Notes: generated by a model from the sequence alone, not told the origin. 32,880 nucleotides of DNA from Massilia sp. UBA2709 (GCA_002354135.1 DEKZ01000113.1:975-33854), one strand, 5' to 3'; counted from the first letter of the stretch, positions 9,711 to 18,595 are shown. A program made the numbers and translations.

Positions 9711-9752
9711 GTAGCCGCTCATGCGGCCCACCTCTCACATAAGGGACACTCT

Positions 9753-11960
9753 TTGAAGTCGCTTCCGGCCATTCCGATGCCCGTGCCCAGCCAGGTCGAC
9801 CTGGCTTCGTGCGCCGACGAGCCCATCCACATTCCAGGATCGATCCAGCCGCACGGCTTCCTGCTGTTCATGGACGCGCAAGGTGGCGTGGAAGGCTGGA
9901 GCCAGAACGTCCCTGCGCCGCTCGCGGCCGCGCTGCAGCTGGGCCAGGCCTACACCGCCCTGCCCCTGCCTGCCGCCTGCCTCGAGATGATCGCCGAATG
10001 TGCCGAGGCGCTGGCCGAAGGCGAATGCGCCCCGGCCGTGGCCGCGGTGTCGGTCGGCGAGCGCGACTACGACGCCATCGTCCACGGCAGCCATGGCCGC
10101 ATCATTGCCGAATTCGAGTCGCGCGACGTGCCGGCCGACACGGTCGCCCTGTTCGCGGTCAAGGCGCACAGCTCGATCGAGCGCGTGCGCCGCCAGCGCA
10201 ACATCGAGGGCCTGCTGGAAACGGCCGTGCGCCAGGTGCGCGAATTCACCGGTTTCGACCGCGTCATGGCCTACCGCTTCCGCGAGGACGACAGTGGCGA
10301 CGTGGTGGCCGAGGCGCGCCGCGACGACCTTGTCCCCTACCTCGGCCAGCGTTACCCGGCAAGCGACATCCCGGCCCAGGCGCGCCGCCTGTACGCGCTG
10401 AACACCCTGCGCATGATCGCCGACATCGGCTATGCACCGGTTCCCCTGCTCGGGGCGCCGGGCGCCGCGCCGCTGGACATGAGCTTCGGCGTGCTGCGCA
10501 GCGTCTCGCCGGTCCACGTCGAGTACCTGCAGAACATGGGCGTGCGCGCCTCGATGAGCGTGTCGATCGTCATCAACGGCCGCCTCTGGGGCCTGATCGC
10601 CTGCCACCACATGGCGCCCAAGCAGGTGCCGCACGCGATCCGCATGGCGGCCGACGTGCTGGCCCAGGTCATGGCCTCGACCGTGCAGAGCATCGAGGCG
10701 CGGCTGGACGCCGAGCTGGTCGAGCAGTCAGCCAAGGTGCGCACCGCCCTGATCGAGTCCCTCCTCATCGACGAGGAGCCGCTCGACGCGCTGGCGCGCC
10801 ATGCCGGCGAGCTGCTGGCGGCGACCCGCTCGCAGGCCCTGGTGAGCGTCCACAACGGCAAGATCATCAGCCACGGCCCGATCGAGCGCGACATCGCCGA
10901 GGCCATCGTGCGTTCGCTGCCCGAGGACGCCAGCGACGTCCTCGTCCGCGACAAACTGGACGAGTGGCCGCAGGACATGCATGCCGGTCTCGGCAAATGG
11001 GTCGGCCTGCTCGGCCTGCCTTTCGATCCGCCCGGCGGCGGCTGGTGCCTGCTGCTGCGCACCGAGCAGATCGAGCACGTGTCCTGGGGCGGCCGTCCGG
11101 AGAAGACCACGCAGTACGGCCCGCTGGGCGCGCGCCTGACGCCGCGCGGCTCCTTCGACGCCTGGCACGAAACCGTGCGCGGGCATGCCCATCCCTGGGA
11201 AGCGACGGTGCTGGCCAATGCCCGCCTGACGCAATCCGAACTGCTGCGCGCTTCGAACGCGCGCCGCGCGCAACTTGACTCGACCCGCGCCCAGCTGCTG
11301 GCCATGCTCGGGCACGACCTGCGCGACCCGCTACACTCGATCAACATGGCCGGCACCCTGCTCGAACGGGGCAGCACCCAGCCGACCCTGGGCCGGCGCA
11401 TCCAGTCCTCGAGCAACCGCATGCAGCGCCTGATCGGCCAAGTCCTCGACATGAGCCGCATCGACGGCGGCCTGGGGCTGGGCATGGTGCTCGAGCCGGT
11501 CGACCTCGCGACCCTGGTCGAGGACGTGATCGACGAATCGCGCATGGCCTACCCGACGATCGACTATTCTTTCGCCAACCCGGGCGAGATCTGCGTGCGC
11601 GCCGACGGCGCCCGCCTGGCCCAGGTGCTGTCCAACCTGCTGAGCAATGCGCGCCACCACGGCGAAGTCGGCCGCACGATCGCCACCACCCTGGCCCAGG
11701 AGCATGGCTGGGCGGTGCTGGAAGTGGCGAACGCCGGCGCCCCGATCGCGCCCGACGTAGCCGCCTCGCTGTTCAATCCCTTCAAGCGCAGCTCGCTGCA
11801 CAACCCGCGCAACCGCACCGGCATGGGCCTGGGGCTGTATATCGCGGCCCAGATCGTGCGCGAACACCAGGGCGAAATCGCCTACCGCCACGAGGATGGC
11901 CAGGTGGTGTTCACGGTGCGCCTGCCGTTGGCGGAGATGGACCGGGCCGGCCCGACCTGA
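9753..11960 (+). CDS. Bacteriophytochrome sensor histidine kinase
   Basis: Red/far-red photoreceptor kinase of 735 residues with PAS-GAF-PHY-HisKA-HATPase layout. Cys20, just before EPIHIPGSIQPHG, matches the biliverdin-attachment cysteine of bacteriophytochromes. GAF has YPASDIPAQARRLY with the conserved Asp of PASDIP. The PHY tongue has PRGSF (464-468). The kinase has GHDLRDPLHS with phospho-acceptor His521, N box LSNLLSNARHHG, a NAGAPI variant of the usual DxGxG, and GMGLGLYIAAQIV. The start is probably the TTG at 9753, preceded by AAGGGA; an in-frame ATG at 9777 would remove eight residues and keep the cysteine. No response regulator, attached receiver domain or heme oxygenase (bphO) is present here, so both partner and chromophore must come from elsewhere. 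Confidence 0.94.
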   Translation: MKSLPAIPMPVPSQVDLASCADEPIHIPGSIQPHGFLLFMDAQGGVEGWSQNVPAPLAAALQLGQAYTALPLPAACLEMIAECAEALAEGECAPAVAAVSVGERDYDAIVHGSHGRIIAEFESRDVPADTVALFAVKAHSSIERVRRQRNIEGLLETAVRQVREFTGFDRVMAYRFREDDSGDVVAEARRDDLVPYLGQRYPASDIPAQARRLYALNTLRMIADIGYAPVPLLGAPGAAPLDMSFGVLRSVSPVHVEYLQNMGVRASMSVSIVINGRLWGLIACHHMAPKQVPHAIRMAADVLAQVMASTVQSIEARLDAELVEQSAKVRTALIESLLIDEEPLDALARHAGELLAATRSQALVSVHNGKIISHGPIERDIAEAIVRSLPEDASDVLVRDKLDEWPQDMHAGLGKWVGLLGLPFDPPGGGWCLLLRTEQIEHVSWGGRPEKTTQYGPLGARLTPRGSFDAWHETVRGHAHPWEATVLANARLTQSELLRASNARRAQLDSTRAQLLAMLGHDLRDPLHSINMAGTLLERGSTQPTLGRRIQSSSNRMQRLIGQVLDMSRIDGGLGLGMVLEPVDLATLVEDVIDESRMAYPTIDYSFANPGEICVRADGARLAQVLSNLLSNARHHGEVGRTIATTLAQEHGWAVLEVANAGAPIAPDVAASLFNPFKRSSLHNPRNRTGMGLGLYIAAQIVREHQGEIAYRHEDGQVVFTVRLPLAEMDRAGPT

Positions 11961-11991
11961 GGGGTACAGGACGCGCTTCCGCGCAATGCGG

Positions 11992-12019
11992 TTGGCATGT
12001 TAGGCTAGCAACATGCCAA
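11992..12019. promoter_or_regulatory. Perfect 10-bp inverted repeat between bphP and the TRIC gene
   Basis: TTGGCATGTT (11992-12001) and AACATGCCAA (12010-12019) are exact complements around an 8-base spacer. No T tract follows, so a classical terminator is unlikely. It ends 16 bases before the TRIC ATG, taking the place of a normal ribosome binding site, and could be an operator or a hairpin affecting translation. Confidence 0.55.
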
Positions 12020-12035
12020 CAGCACCCTGCCCTGC

Positions 12036-12644
12036 ATGACCCTCATCAAGTTCATCGAGATCGTGGCGATCCTGGTCGGCGCGTTTTCCGGATTCATCGA
12101 AGCGCGCCGCAAACGCATGGACCTGGTGGGCGTGTTTACGGTCGCCTTCATCGCGGCCTTCGGCGGCGGCACCCTGCGCGACATCCTGCTCGACCGCCGC
12201 CCGCTGTTCTGGGTCACGCACCAGGAATATGCGATCGCCATCTTCGTGCTGGCCCTGATCGCGTCTCCCCTGATCCGCACCCTGCGCCACATGGTCTCGG
12301 AACGCCTGATCGTGATCGCCGACGCCGTGGGCCTGGGCCTGTTCTCGATCGCCGGCGTCTCGGCCGCGCTGGACGCCAACATGCCCCTGTTCATCGCCTC
12401 GATGATGGGCGTGATCACGGGGATCTTCGGCGGCGTGCTGCGCGACATCGTCTGCAACGAGGTGCCGATGGTTTTCAGGGACGGCAAGCCCTACGCGATC
12501 TGCGCCTTCCTCGGGAACTGGATGTTCCTGCTGATGGGCTTGTACACCAGCGTGTCGCATGACTTCGCACTGTGGACCAGCGCGCTGTTCATCAGCGGGT
12601 TGCGTTTGATTACCTGGAAATTCGATATCCAGGTGGGGCGCTGA
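12036..12644 (+). CDS. Trimeric intracellular cation (TRIC) channel family protein, YadS/UPF0126-like
   Basis: A 202-residue inner-membrane protein with six to seven hydrophobic segments and two copies of the family repeat. The repeat signatures are FGGGTLRDILLDRRP (about residue 45) and FGGVLRDIVCNEVP (about residue 130); each carries the glycine-rich LRD motif that bends the pore helix in TRIC proteins. Prokaryotic homologues form trimeric cation (K+) channels in structural work; the role in this organism is unknown. It follows the phytochrome gene by 75 bases, with a perfect inverted repeat in the gap. The start lacks a recognisable Shine-Dalgarno, so translation may be weak or controlled. 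Confidence 0.9.
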   Translation: MTLIKFIEIVAILVGAFSGFIEARRKRMDLVGVFTVAFIAAFGGGTLRDILLDRRPLFWVTHQEYAIAIFVLALIASPLIRTLRHMVSERLIVIADAVGLGLFSIAGVSAALDANMPLFIASMMGVITGIFGGVLRDIVCNEVPMVFRDGKPYAICAFLGNWMFLLMGLYTSVSHDFALWTSALFISGLRLITWKFDIQVGR

Positions 12645-12681
12645 GCGCTACGCCGGATCACTTTTATCGATGGGATCATCC

Positions 12682-13059
12682 ATGCTGCACCACCTTTCCT
12701 TCGGCGTACTCGACCTGGAACGCGCAGGCGCTTTCTACGACGCTGTGCTCGCCCCGCTGGGCTATGTACGCGTATTCGAGGACGACACCGCCCTCGGCTA
12801 CGGGTACGAGGGCGGGGACGACAAGCTGTCGTTGAAGCTGGCGCCGGTGGTGTCCATTCCCGGCCCAGGCTTTCACCTGGCTTTCGCCGCGCGCTCGCAC
12901 GAGCAAGTCCACGCATTCCACGCCGCCGCTCTGCGTCACGGCGGCCGCTGCAATGGCGCTCCCGGTCCGCGTCCGGAATACGGCGACCATTACTTTGCCG
13001 CCTTCGTGACCGATCTGGATGGTTATCGTCTCGAAGCCGTCATCAACACCCCGGCCTGA
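12682..13059 (+). CDS. VOC-family (glyoxalase/bleomycin-resistance-fold) protein
   Basis: A 125-residue single-domain vicinal-oxygen-chelate protein. The start MLHHLSFGVLDLERAGAFYD is the first beta-alpha-beta unit with a candidate metal-ligand His. GPGFHLAFAA gives a second His, and DLDGYRLEAVIN gives the closing Glu. The ATG at 12682 has TGGGA six bases upstream and begins like most family members; an in-frame ATG at 12670 would add four residues. The family includes metal-dependent lyases, dioxygenases and resistance proteins, and nothing here identifies a substrate. It is convergent with the serine hydrolase gene downstream. Confidence 0.88.
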   Translation: MLHHLSFGVLDLERAGAFYDAVLAPLGYVRVFEDDTALGYGYEGGDDKLSLKLAPVVSIPGPGFHLAFAARSHEQVHAFHAAALRHGGRCNGAPGPRPEYGDHYFAAFVTDLDGYRLEAVINTPA

Positions 13060-13102
13060 AACGAATCCGGCGCAAGCAGTCTGTCGACGCTCAGCCCGAA
13101 GC

Positions 13103-14110
13103 CTATGCGCCCGCCGCAACCAGGATGCGTTCCATGTCCGGCGCGGCGGCTTCGCAATTGGCGAGATGGACGATCGACATCCGCGTCTGGGGAAGCCGCA
13201 GGATCAAGCTGTTGAACCCCCACAGGCATCCACTGTGGAACACCACGTCCTCGCCGCTCCTGCGCGTGCGCTCCAGCCCGAAACGATAGTCCGGCACCGT
13301 TCCGTCGCGTAGCGGCGAGTCCTGCAGCATCGCGTGCAGCAGGCTGGACTCGTCTGCCCACTGGCGATGCCATTCCCTTTCCCACAGCAAGAGTTCGTCG
13401 GTGCTGCCGTAGATGCCGCCGTCGCCTACCGTGTTGGCATTGCCGAGATGCTGCTTGTAGCCCAGCGGCCGCGCTGGGTCGCTTTCGTAACTGCACACAC
13501 GCTCGTCGATGACCGCAAAACGGTCGTCGTCGAAGCACAGGCGCTGTATACCCAGGGGCGCGAACAAGCGCATTCTGGCGTACGCCGCCAGCGGCACGCC
13601 TGTCAGGCGCTCGACCAGGGCGGCAAGCAGGATGTAGTTACTGTTACTGTAACGGTGTTCGCTCAGCGTCGGACACTCGACCGTGTCCATGCAGGCGATC
13701 AGTCTCAGGATGGTGTGGTTGTTGAAGTAGTCGCCTTCGTGGCGTCCCAGCTGGCACTGCAGGTATGGGAAGTAGTCCGGAATGCCGCTGCTGTGGTTTA
13801 ACAGGCTACGCAGGGGAAATGCCTGCTCGAAGCGCGCGAGCTCCGGCAGATGAGCGCAAACGTCGTCGTCGAGAGCGATGACGCCTTCGCGCACCAGCAA
13901 CATGACGCAGGCCGCCGTGAATTGCTTCGACTCCGATGCCAGGTAATAAGCCGACCGGCCGGATAGCGGCTGCTTCCACTCCAGCGACGCCATGCCGTGG
14001 TGCAGCTCGAATACGACTTCTCCTTCTTGCATGACCACGGCGCTGAAGCCCGGCCCCTGGGGCGGCAGGGCCGACTGGAGTTGCGCGAAATAGCCTTTCA
14101 GTTCCCGCAT
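13103..14110 (-). CDS. Serine hydrolase, class C beta-lactamase/DD-peptidase fold
   Basis: The 335-residue product has the three active-site motifs of the family: SESK (nucleophile Ser59, Lys62), YSN (Tyr154) and HSG (His292) in place of KTG, as in esterases and D-aminopeptidase-like members. No signal peptide is seen (it starts MRELKGYFAQ), so a cytoplasmic esterase or peptidase is more likely than a resistance beta-lactamase. An AGGGG ribosome binding site precedes the ATG. It lies 23 bases after glnB on the same strand and could be the tail of a nadE-glnB transcript, although no functional link is evident. Confidence 0.9.
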   Translation of the reverse strand: MRELKGYFAQLQSALPPQGPGFSAVVMQEGEVVFELHHGMASLEWKQPLSGRSAYYLASESKQFTAACVMLLVREGVIALDDDVCAHLPELARFEQAFPLRSLLNHSSGIPDYFPYLQCQLGRHEGDYFNNHTILRLIACMDTVECPTLSEHRYSNSNYILLAALVERLTGVPLAAYARMRLFAPLGIQRLCFDDDRFAVIDERVCSYESDPARPLGYKQHLGNANTVGDGGIYGSTDELLLWEREWHRQWADESSLLHAMLQDSPLRDGTVPDYRFGLERTRRSGEDVVFHSGCLWGFNSLILRLPQTRMSIVHLANCEAAAPDMERILVAAGA

Positions 14111-14133
14111 GGCGCCCCTGTGCCCTTTGGTGC

Positions 14134-14472
14134 TTACACCGCGTCCGGCCCGGTCTCGCCGGTACGGATGCGGATCACCTGCTGCACGTCCTGCACGAAA
14201 ATCTTGCCGTCGCCGATCTTGCCGGTGCGCGCAGCCTTGATGATGGCGTCGACCACCTGGTCGACGATGCCGTCGTCCACCACCACCTCGATCTTCACCT
14301 TCGGCAGGAAGTCGACCACGTATTCCGCGCCGCGATACAGCTCGGTATGGCCCTTCTGGCGGCCGAAGCCCTTCACTTCCGTGACCGTCAGGCCGGTGAC
14401 GTTGACGTCGGCCAGGGCCTCGCGCACTTCGTCGAGCTTGAAAGGTTTGATCACGCAGGTAATTTGTTTCAT
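14134..14472 (-). CDS. glnB: P-II nitrogen regulatory protein
   Basis: Trimeric sensor of 2-oxoglutarate, ATP/ADP and, through uridylylation, glutamine. The 112-residue sequence is canonical: MKQITCVIKPFKLDEVREAL at the start, T-loop TELYRGAEYVVDF with uridylylation site Tyr51, B-loop TGKIGDGKIFV, and C-loop region RIRTGE. A perfect AAGGAG precedes the ATG. It follows nadE by 27 bases on the same strand and is not next to amtB, so the symbol glnB is preferred over glnK, although the sequence alone does not separate them. P-II has been shown to control a glutamine-dependent NadE in Azospirillum, so the pairing is probably functional. Confidence 0.96.
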   Translation of the reverse strand: MKQITCVIKPFKLDEVREALADVNVTGLTVTEVKGFGRQKGHTELYRGAEYVVDFLPKVKIEVVVDDGIVDQVVDAIIKAARTGKIGDGKIFVQDVQQVIRIRTGETGPDAV

Positions 14473-14499
14473 GTCTGCTCCTTTTCTAATAATGGGTGT

Positions 14500-16548
14500 T
14501 CAGTCCGGGATGTTCGCCAGGTCGTCGAGCCACACGGTCGCTTCCGAGTCGCTCGGGGCGCGCCAGTCGCCGCGTGGCGACAGCGAGCCGCCGTTGCCGA
14601 CCTTCGGTCCGTTCGGCACGCAGCTGCGCTTGAACTGGCTGGTCTTGAAGAAGCGCCACAGGAAGATCCCGAGGTTGCGCTTGATCGCCCCCAGGTCGTA
14701 TTCGTTGCGCGCGCCGTTCTCGTCGGGCCAGCGGCCCTCGAGGCGCGAATGCCAGGCCGTGTACGACAGGAAGGCGACCTTGGACGGCGCGAAGCCGTAG
14801 CGCAGCGTGTAGTAGAGGTTGAAGTCCTGCAGCTCGTAGGGGCCGATCACGCTCTCGGTGATCTGCGCCGGCTTGTCGTCACCCTCCTTGCCCGGCACCA
14901 GCTCGGGGCTGATCTCGGTGCCGAGGATGTTGAGCAGCACCTCGGCGCCACCGGCCACGACCGACCCGGTCTCGGCCACCCAGCGCACCAGGTGGGCAAT
15001 CAAGGTCTTCGGCACGCTGGCGTTCACGTTGTAGTGCGACATGTGGTCGCCCACGCCATAGGTGCACCAGCCCAGCGCCAGTTCGGACAGGTCGCCGGTG
15101 CCGATCACGATCGCGCCCAGGTGGTTTGCGAGGCGGAACAGGTGATTGGTGCGCTCGCCCGCCTGCACGTTCTCGAAGGTGACGTCGTACTGTTCCTTGC
15201 CTTCGGCGAATGGGTGGTTCAGGTCCTTCAGCATCTGCAGGCAGCTCGGGCGGATATCGATCTCCCTGGCCGAGCAGCCGACGACGCGCATCAGGTCGTG
15301 GGCCTGTTTCAGGGTTCGTCCGCTGGTGGCGAAGCCCGGCATGGTGTAGGCCAGGATATTCGTGCGCGGCAGGCCGAGGCGGTCCATGGCCGCGGCGCAG
15401 ACCAGCAGCGCATGGGTCGAATCCAGGCCGCCGGAAACGCCGATCACCACCTTCTCGATGCCGCTGGACGACAGGCGCTGGATCAGGGCCTGGACCTGGA
15501 TGTTGTAGACCTCGGTGCAGCGCTCGTCGCGCAGCGCGCGGTCGGCCGGCACGTAGGGGAAGCGTTCGATCTCGCGGCTCAAAGGCAAGGTGCGCTCGAG
15601 CGGCAACGCCAGCGCGAAGCGCTGAACGCGGAACTTCCTCACCTCGTCCGCATGGCGGCGCGCCGACTGCGCGAAGGTGGTGGCGCGCATGCGCTCCTGC
15701 GACAGGCGCTCCAGGTCGACGTCGGCGAAGATGATGTGGGACTCGTCGAGGAAGCGCTTCGACTCGGCCAGCAGCTCGCCCTTCTCGTAGATGATGGACT
15801 GGCCGTCCCAGGCCATGTCGGTGGTCGATTCGCCGCGTCCGGCCGAGGTGTAGAGGTAGGCCGCCATGCAGCGCGCCGACTGCTGGCTGACCAGCTGGTG
15901 GCGGTAGGTGCTCTTCCCCACCAGCACGTTCGAGGCCGACAGGTTCACCAGCACGGTCGCGCCGGCCATCGCGGCGAACGAGGACGGCGGCACCGGCACC
16001 CAGACGTCTTCGCAGATCTCGACGTGGAAGCGCAGCAGCGGCAGGTTCTCGACCTCGAACACCTGGTTCGGACCGAAGGGGATGGTCTCGCCGAACAGCT
16101 CGACTTGCTCGACATTGGCGCTGTCGGCGGCTGAAAATTGGCGCGATTCGTAGAACTCGCCGTAGTTCGGCAGGAAGCTCTTCGGCACCAGGCCATGCAC
16201 GCGCCCGCCCGCGACGACGGCCGCACAATTGAACAGCTGGTGATTGACCCGTAGTGGCAGGCCCACTACCATCGCCACAGGCAGCCCGCGGGAAGCCTCG
16301 ACCACGGCGGCCAGGGCCGCTTCGCAGCCGTCCAGCAGCGCACGCTGGTGGAACAGGTCTTCGCAGCTGTAGGCGGACAGGCCCAGTTCCGGGAAGGCGA
16401 CGAGGGCCGCACCCTGCTCTGCCGCCTGGCGCGCCAGCAGGATGGTCTGCTCGACGTTGTAGGCCGGGTCGGCGATGCGGCAGCGCGGAATGGCCACCGC
16501 CACCCGCGCAAAGCCGTGTGAATACAGGTTAAAGAATCGGTTGTTCAT
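14500..16548 (-). CDS. nadE: Glutamine-dependent NAD+ synthetase
   Basis: Makes NAD+ from deamido-NAD+, ATP and glutamine-derived ammonia. The 682-residue two-domain form is present. The N-terminal nitrilase-like glutaminase has the triad Glu54 (FPELGLSAYSCEDLF), Lys123 (VPKSFLPNYGEFYE) and Cys179 (VEICEDVWVP). The C-terminal synthetase has the ATP pyrophosphatase loop SGGLDSTHALL near residue 370 and the family's WCTYGVGDHMSHYNVNASVP segment. It is divergent from the acyltransferase gene (75 bases apart) and is followed by glnB after 27 bases. The start MNNRFFNLYSHGFARVAVA is normal for this class; the ribosome binding site is weak. Confidence 0.96.
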   Translation of the reverse strand: MNNRFFNLYSHGFARVAVAIPRCRIADPAYNVEQTILLARQAAEQGAALVAFPELGLSAYSCEDLFHQRALLDGCEAALAAVVEASRGLPVAMVVGLPLRVNHQLFNCAAVVAGGRVHGLVPKSFLPNYGEFYESRQFSAADSANVEQVELFGETIPFGPNQVFEVENLPLLRFHVEICEDVWVPVPPSSFAAMAGATVLVNLSASNVLVGKSTYRHQLVSQQSARCMAAYLYTSAGRGESTTDMAWDGQSIIYEKGELLAESKRFLDESHIIFADVDLERLSQERMRATTFAQSARRHADEVRKFRVQRFALALPLERTLPLSREIERFPYVPADRALRDERCTEVYNIQVQALIQRLSSSGIEKVVIGVSGGLDSTHALLVCAAAMDRLGLPRTNILAYTMPGFATSGRTLKQAHDLMRVVGCSAREIDIRPSCLQMLKDLNHPFAEGKEQYDVTFENVQAGERTNHLFRLANHLGAIVIGTGDLSELALGWCTYGVGDHMSHYNVNASVPKTLIAHLVRWVAETGSVVAGGAEVLLNILGTEISPELVPGKEGDDKPAQITESVIGPYELQDFNLYYTLRYGFAPSKVAFLSYTAWHSRLEGRWPDENGARNEYDLGAIKRNLGIFLWRFFKTSQFKRSCVPNGPKVGNGGSLSPRGDWRAPSDSEATVWLDDLANIPD

Positions 16549-16623
16549 CTCGGAGTCTTTCGCATAGCGAGCAGTGCGGGAGCGAATCCTTCGCCGGCGA
16601 ACCGGGCCGCACTTCTTCTAGTT

Positions 16624-17766
16624 ATGGAAGCAATTTTGAATTATCGCACGCATATCGTTTCTTCCTTGTCCGAGATCGGCCGAGACGCTTGGGATTCACT
16701 GCTGGCAGCCCAGCACGAGCCGAACCCGTTCCTGTCCTACGCCTTCCTGCACGCGCTGCACGAGTCGGGCAGCGCCAGCCCTGAGAGCGGCTGGCAGCCG
16801 CAGTACATCGCCCTCTACGACGGCGAGGAACTGGCCGCCGCCCTGCCCCTCTACGTGAAGGGCCATTCCTACGGCGAATACGTGTTCGACTGGGCCTGGG
16901 CCGACGCCTACCGGCGCCACGGCCTCGAGTACTACCCCAAGCTGCTGAGCGCAGTGCCCTTCACGCCGGTGGCGGGACCGCGCCTGCTGGCGCGCGATGC
17001 CGATGCGCGCGCGGCCCTGATCGACGTCCTGGTCGCGACCCAGCAGGCCACCGAGGTCTCGTCCACCCACATCCTGTTCCCGCCCGAGAAACATGCGCGC
17101 CAATTGCAGGACGCCGGCTTCCTGCTGCGCAGCGGCGTGCAGTTCCACTGGTTGAACCGGGGGTATGCAACGTTCGACGAGTTCCTGGCGACGCTGGAGC
17201 AGAAGAAGCGCAAGAACATCCGCGCCGAGCGGCGCAAAGTGAAGGAAGCGGGCGTGACGCTGCGGCGCGTGCGCGGCGCTGAAGCGACCGAAGCCGACTG
17301 GCGCTTCTTCAACCGCTGCTACCGCCACACCTATGCGGCGCATTATTCGACGCCCTACCTGAACCTCGATTTCTTCCAGCGCATCGGGCGCGAGATGCCG
17401 GAGAACATCCTGCTCGTGATCGCCGAGCGCGCGGGCCGGCCGATCGCGTCCTCGCTCGTGATCCACAGCGCCGACACGCTGTACGGGCGTTATTGGGGAG
17501 AGATCGAACACGTGCCCTGCCTGCATTTCGAAGCGGCCTATTACCAGCCGCTGGAGTTCTGCATCGAGCAGGGCATCCAGACCTTCGAAGGCGGCGCCCA
17601 GGGCGAACACAAGATGGCGCGCGGCTTCCTGCCGACACGGACCTTCTCCGCCCACTGGCTGGCCCATCCCTCGTTCGCGGACGCTATCGAGCGCTTCCTG
17701 GAGCGCGAGGCGGGCGGGATCGACGATTACCTGGACGAGCTGAACGAGCGCACGCCTTTCCGTTAA
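16624..17766 (+). CDS. GNAT/FemAB-like acyltransferase family protein (DUF482/PF04339)
   Basis: A 380-residue cytoplasmic protein with the features of the DUF482 family: NPFLSYAFLHALHESGS near residue 35, the central LEQKKRKNIRAERRKVKEAG, and the C-terminal TFEGGAQGEHKMARGFLPTR. Members have a tandem GNAT-like fold resembling FemAB aminoacyltransferases. The acceptor is not known, and 'peptidoglycan biosynthesis' labels on relatives are speculative. The ATG at 16624 has no clear Shine-Dalgarno. It is divergent from nadE and convergent with the low-GC gene that follows. Confidence 0.88.
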   Translation: MEAILNYRTHIVSSLSEIGRDAWDSLLAAQHEPNPFLSYAFLHALHESGSASPESGWQPQYIALYDGEELAAALPLYVKGHSYGEYVFDWAWADAYRRHGLEYYPKLLSAVPFTPVAGPRLLARDADARAALIDVLVATQQATEVSSTHILFPPEKHARQLQDAGFLLRSGVQFHWLNRGYATFDEFLATLEQKKRKNIRAERRKVKEAGVTLRRVRGAEATEADWRFFNRCYRHTYAAHYSTPYLNLDFFQRIGREMPENILLVIAERAGRPIASSLVIHSADTLYGRYWGEIEHVPCLHFEAAYYQPLEFCIEQGIQTFEGGAQGEHKMARGFLPTRTFSAHWLAHPSFADAIERFLEREAGGIDDYLDELNERTPFR

Positions 17767-17807
17767 GCGTACACATCATCGCGGGCGGAGCGATCGCACG
17801 CCCTGCC

Positions 17808-18563
17808 TCACCTATCGAACTGCTTGTTCAACCATGCCGCGCAAGCGTCACTCAAGGCCCGAAGCACGGACTCTCCGCCATCGCCGGACAACAACGAATC
17901 GAACAGCAGCCCGGTCGCCATCATGATGCTGACACCCCAGATCCATCGACTTACGTTGGGAAAGCGGGTCTTGCAATCCTTGACGGCCCAGAGTCCGCCG
18001 ATCAGCAGTGCTCCCAGCCCCATCGCCGCGATGTGAACAATATCGCCGCCAAGGTCGGGTACTTTTGTCCCGTTGATGAGTGCTTTAGCGTGCAGATAGA
18101 TTTTAAAGACAATCGTTGCGCCGAATCCGAGTGCAAAGAACTGCTGGACCAGGTCGAACCACGACTTGCAAATATCCGAAAAGCGGCCTTCGTGCTTTCG
18201 TACCAGCATGTATGCCCATCCACCAATCATGCCGATGAGCACCGCGGCTGGATGCACCGTGGTCAGGAGTCCAATGAGAGAGCGTTCGAAATGCTCGGTT
18301 CGGTCAAGCTGGCTGAGCAGCACAAAGACCAATGCAAGATAAATTCCGTCCCATGTTTTCGCGCAAAGATAGTCTTTTGCGGTCTTCCAATCGCGCTTGA
18401 ATTCGTCCCACAGACTGAGGTCTGCATCCTCGGAACCAGCGTCCTGAAGGGCATGCTGATCGGGCGCCGGGCTCTGCGCAGTTTCCGCTTTTTTGCTGCT
18501 GATGTCGTTCGAAGGAGCAGGAGACTCTTTTGTTAATTTCTCGGCTTGATGTTCAGTTTGCAT
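17808..18563 (-). CDS. Orphan five-helix membrane protein of unknown function
   Basis: The 251-residue product matches no family I recognise. Residues 1-60 are polar and probably disordered (Ser, Pro, Ala, Glu rich, with KESPAPSND and ETAQSPAPDQ), with no signal peptide. Five hydrophobic stretches follow at about 69-86, 96-121, 135-159, 173-193 and 207-226. The last 25 residues are amphipathic. Composition differs from the neighbours: bases 18061-18120 are 42% GC and 18301-18360 are 48%, against about 80% for 19201-19260. That and the isolated position suggest recent acquisition. No Shine-Dalgarno precedes the ATG at 18563; a TATACT box lies at 18596-18601. It could be a small channel or an accessory toxin-like membrane protein, but nothing shows this. 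Confidence 0.75.
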   Translation of the reverse strand: MQTEHQAEKLTKESPAPSNDISSKKAETAQSPAPDQHALQDAGSEDADLSLWDEFKRDWKTAKDYLCAKTWDGIYLALVFVLLSQLDRTEHFERSLIGLLTTVHPAAVLIGMIGGWAYMLVRKHEGRFSDICKSWFDLVQQFFALGFGATIVFKIYLHAKALINGTKVPDLGGDIVHIAAMGLGALLIGGLWAVKDCKTRFPNVSRWIWGVSIMMATGLLFDSLLSGDGGESVLRALSDACAAWLNKQFDR

Positions 18564-18595
18564 GTTTTCGATAGTGCTGTTCGGAAATGACGAGC

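Noticed and set aside
13103..14110. Antibiotic-resistance beta-lactamase
   Set aside because: The motifs SxxK, YSN and HxG are present, but the protein lacks a signal peptide and has HSG instead of KTG, so a cytoplasmic esterase or peptidase is more likely.
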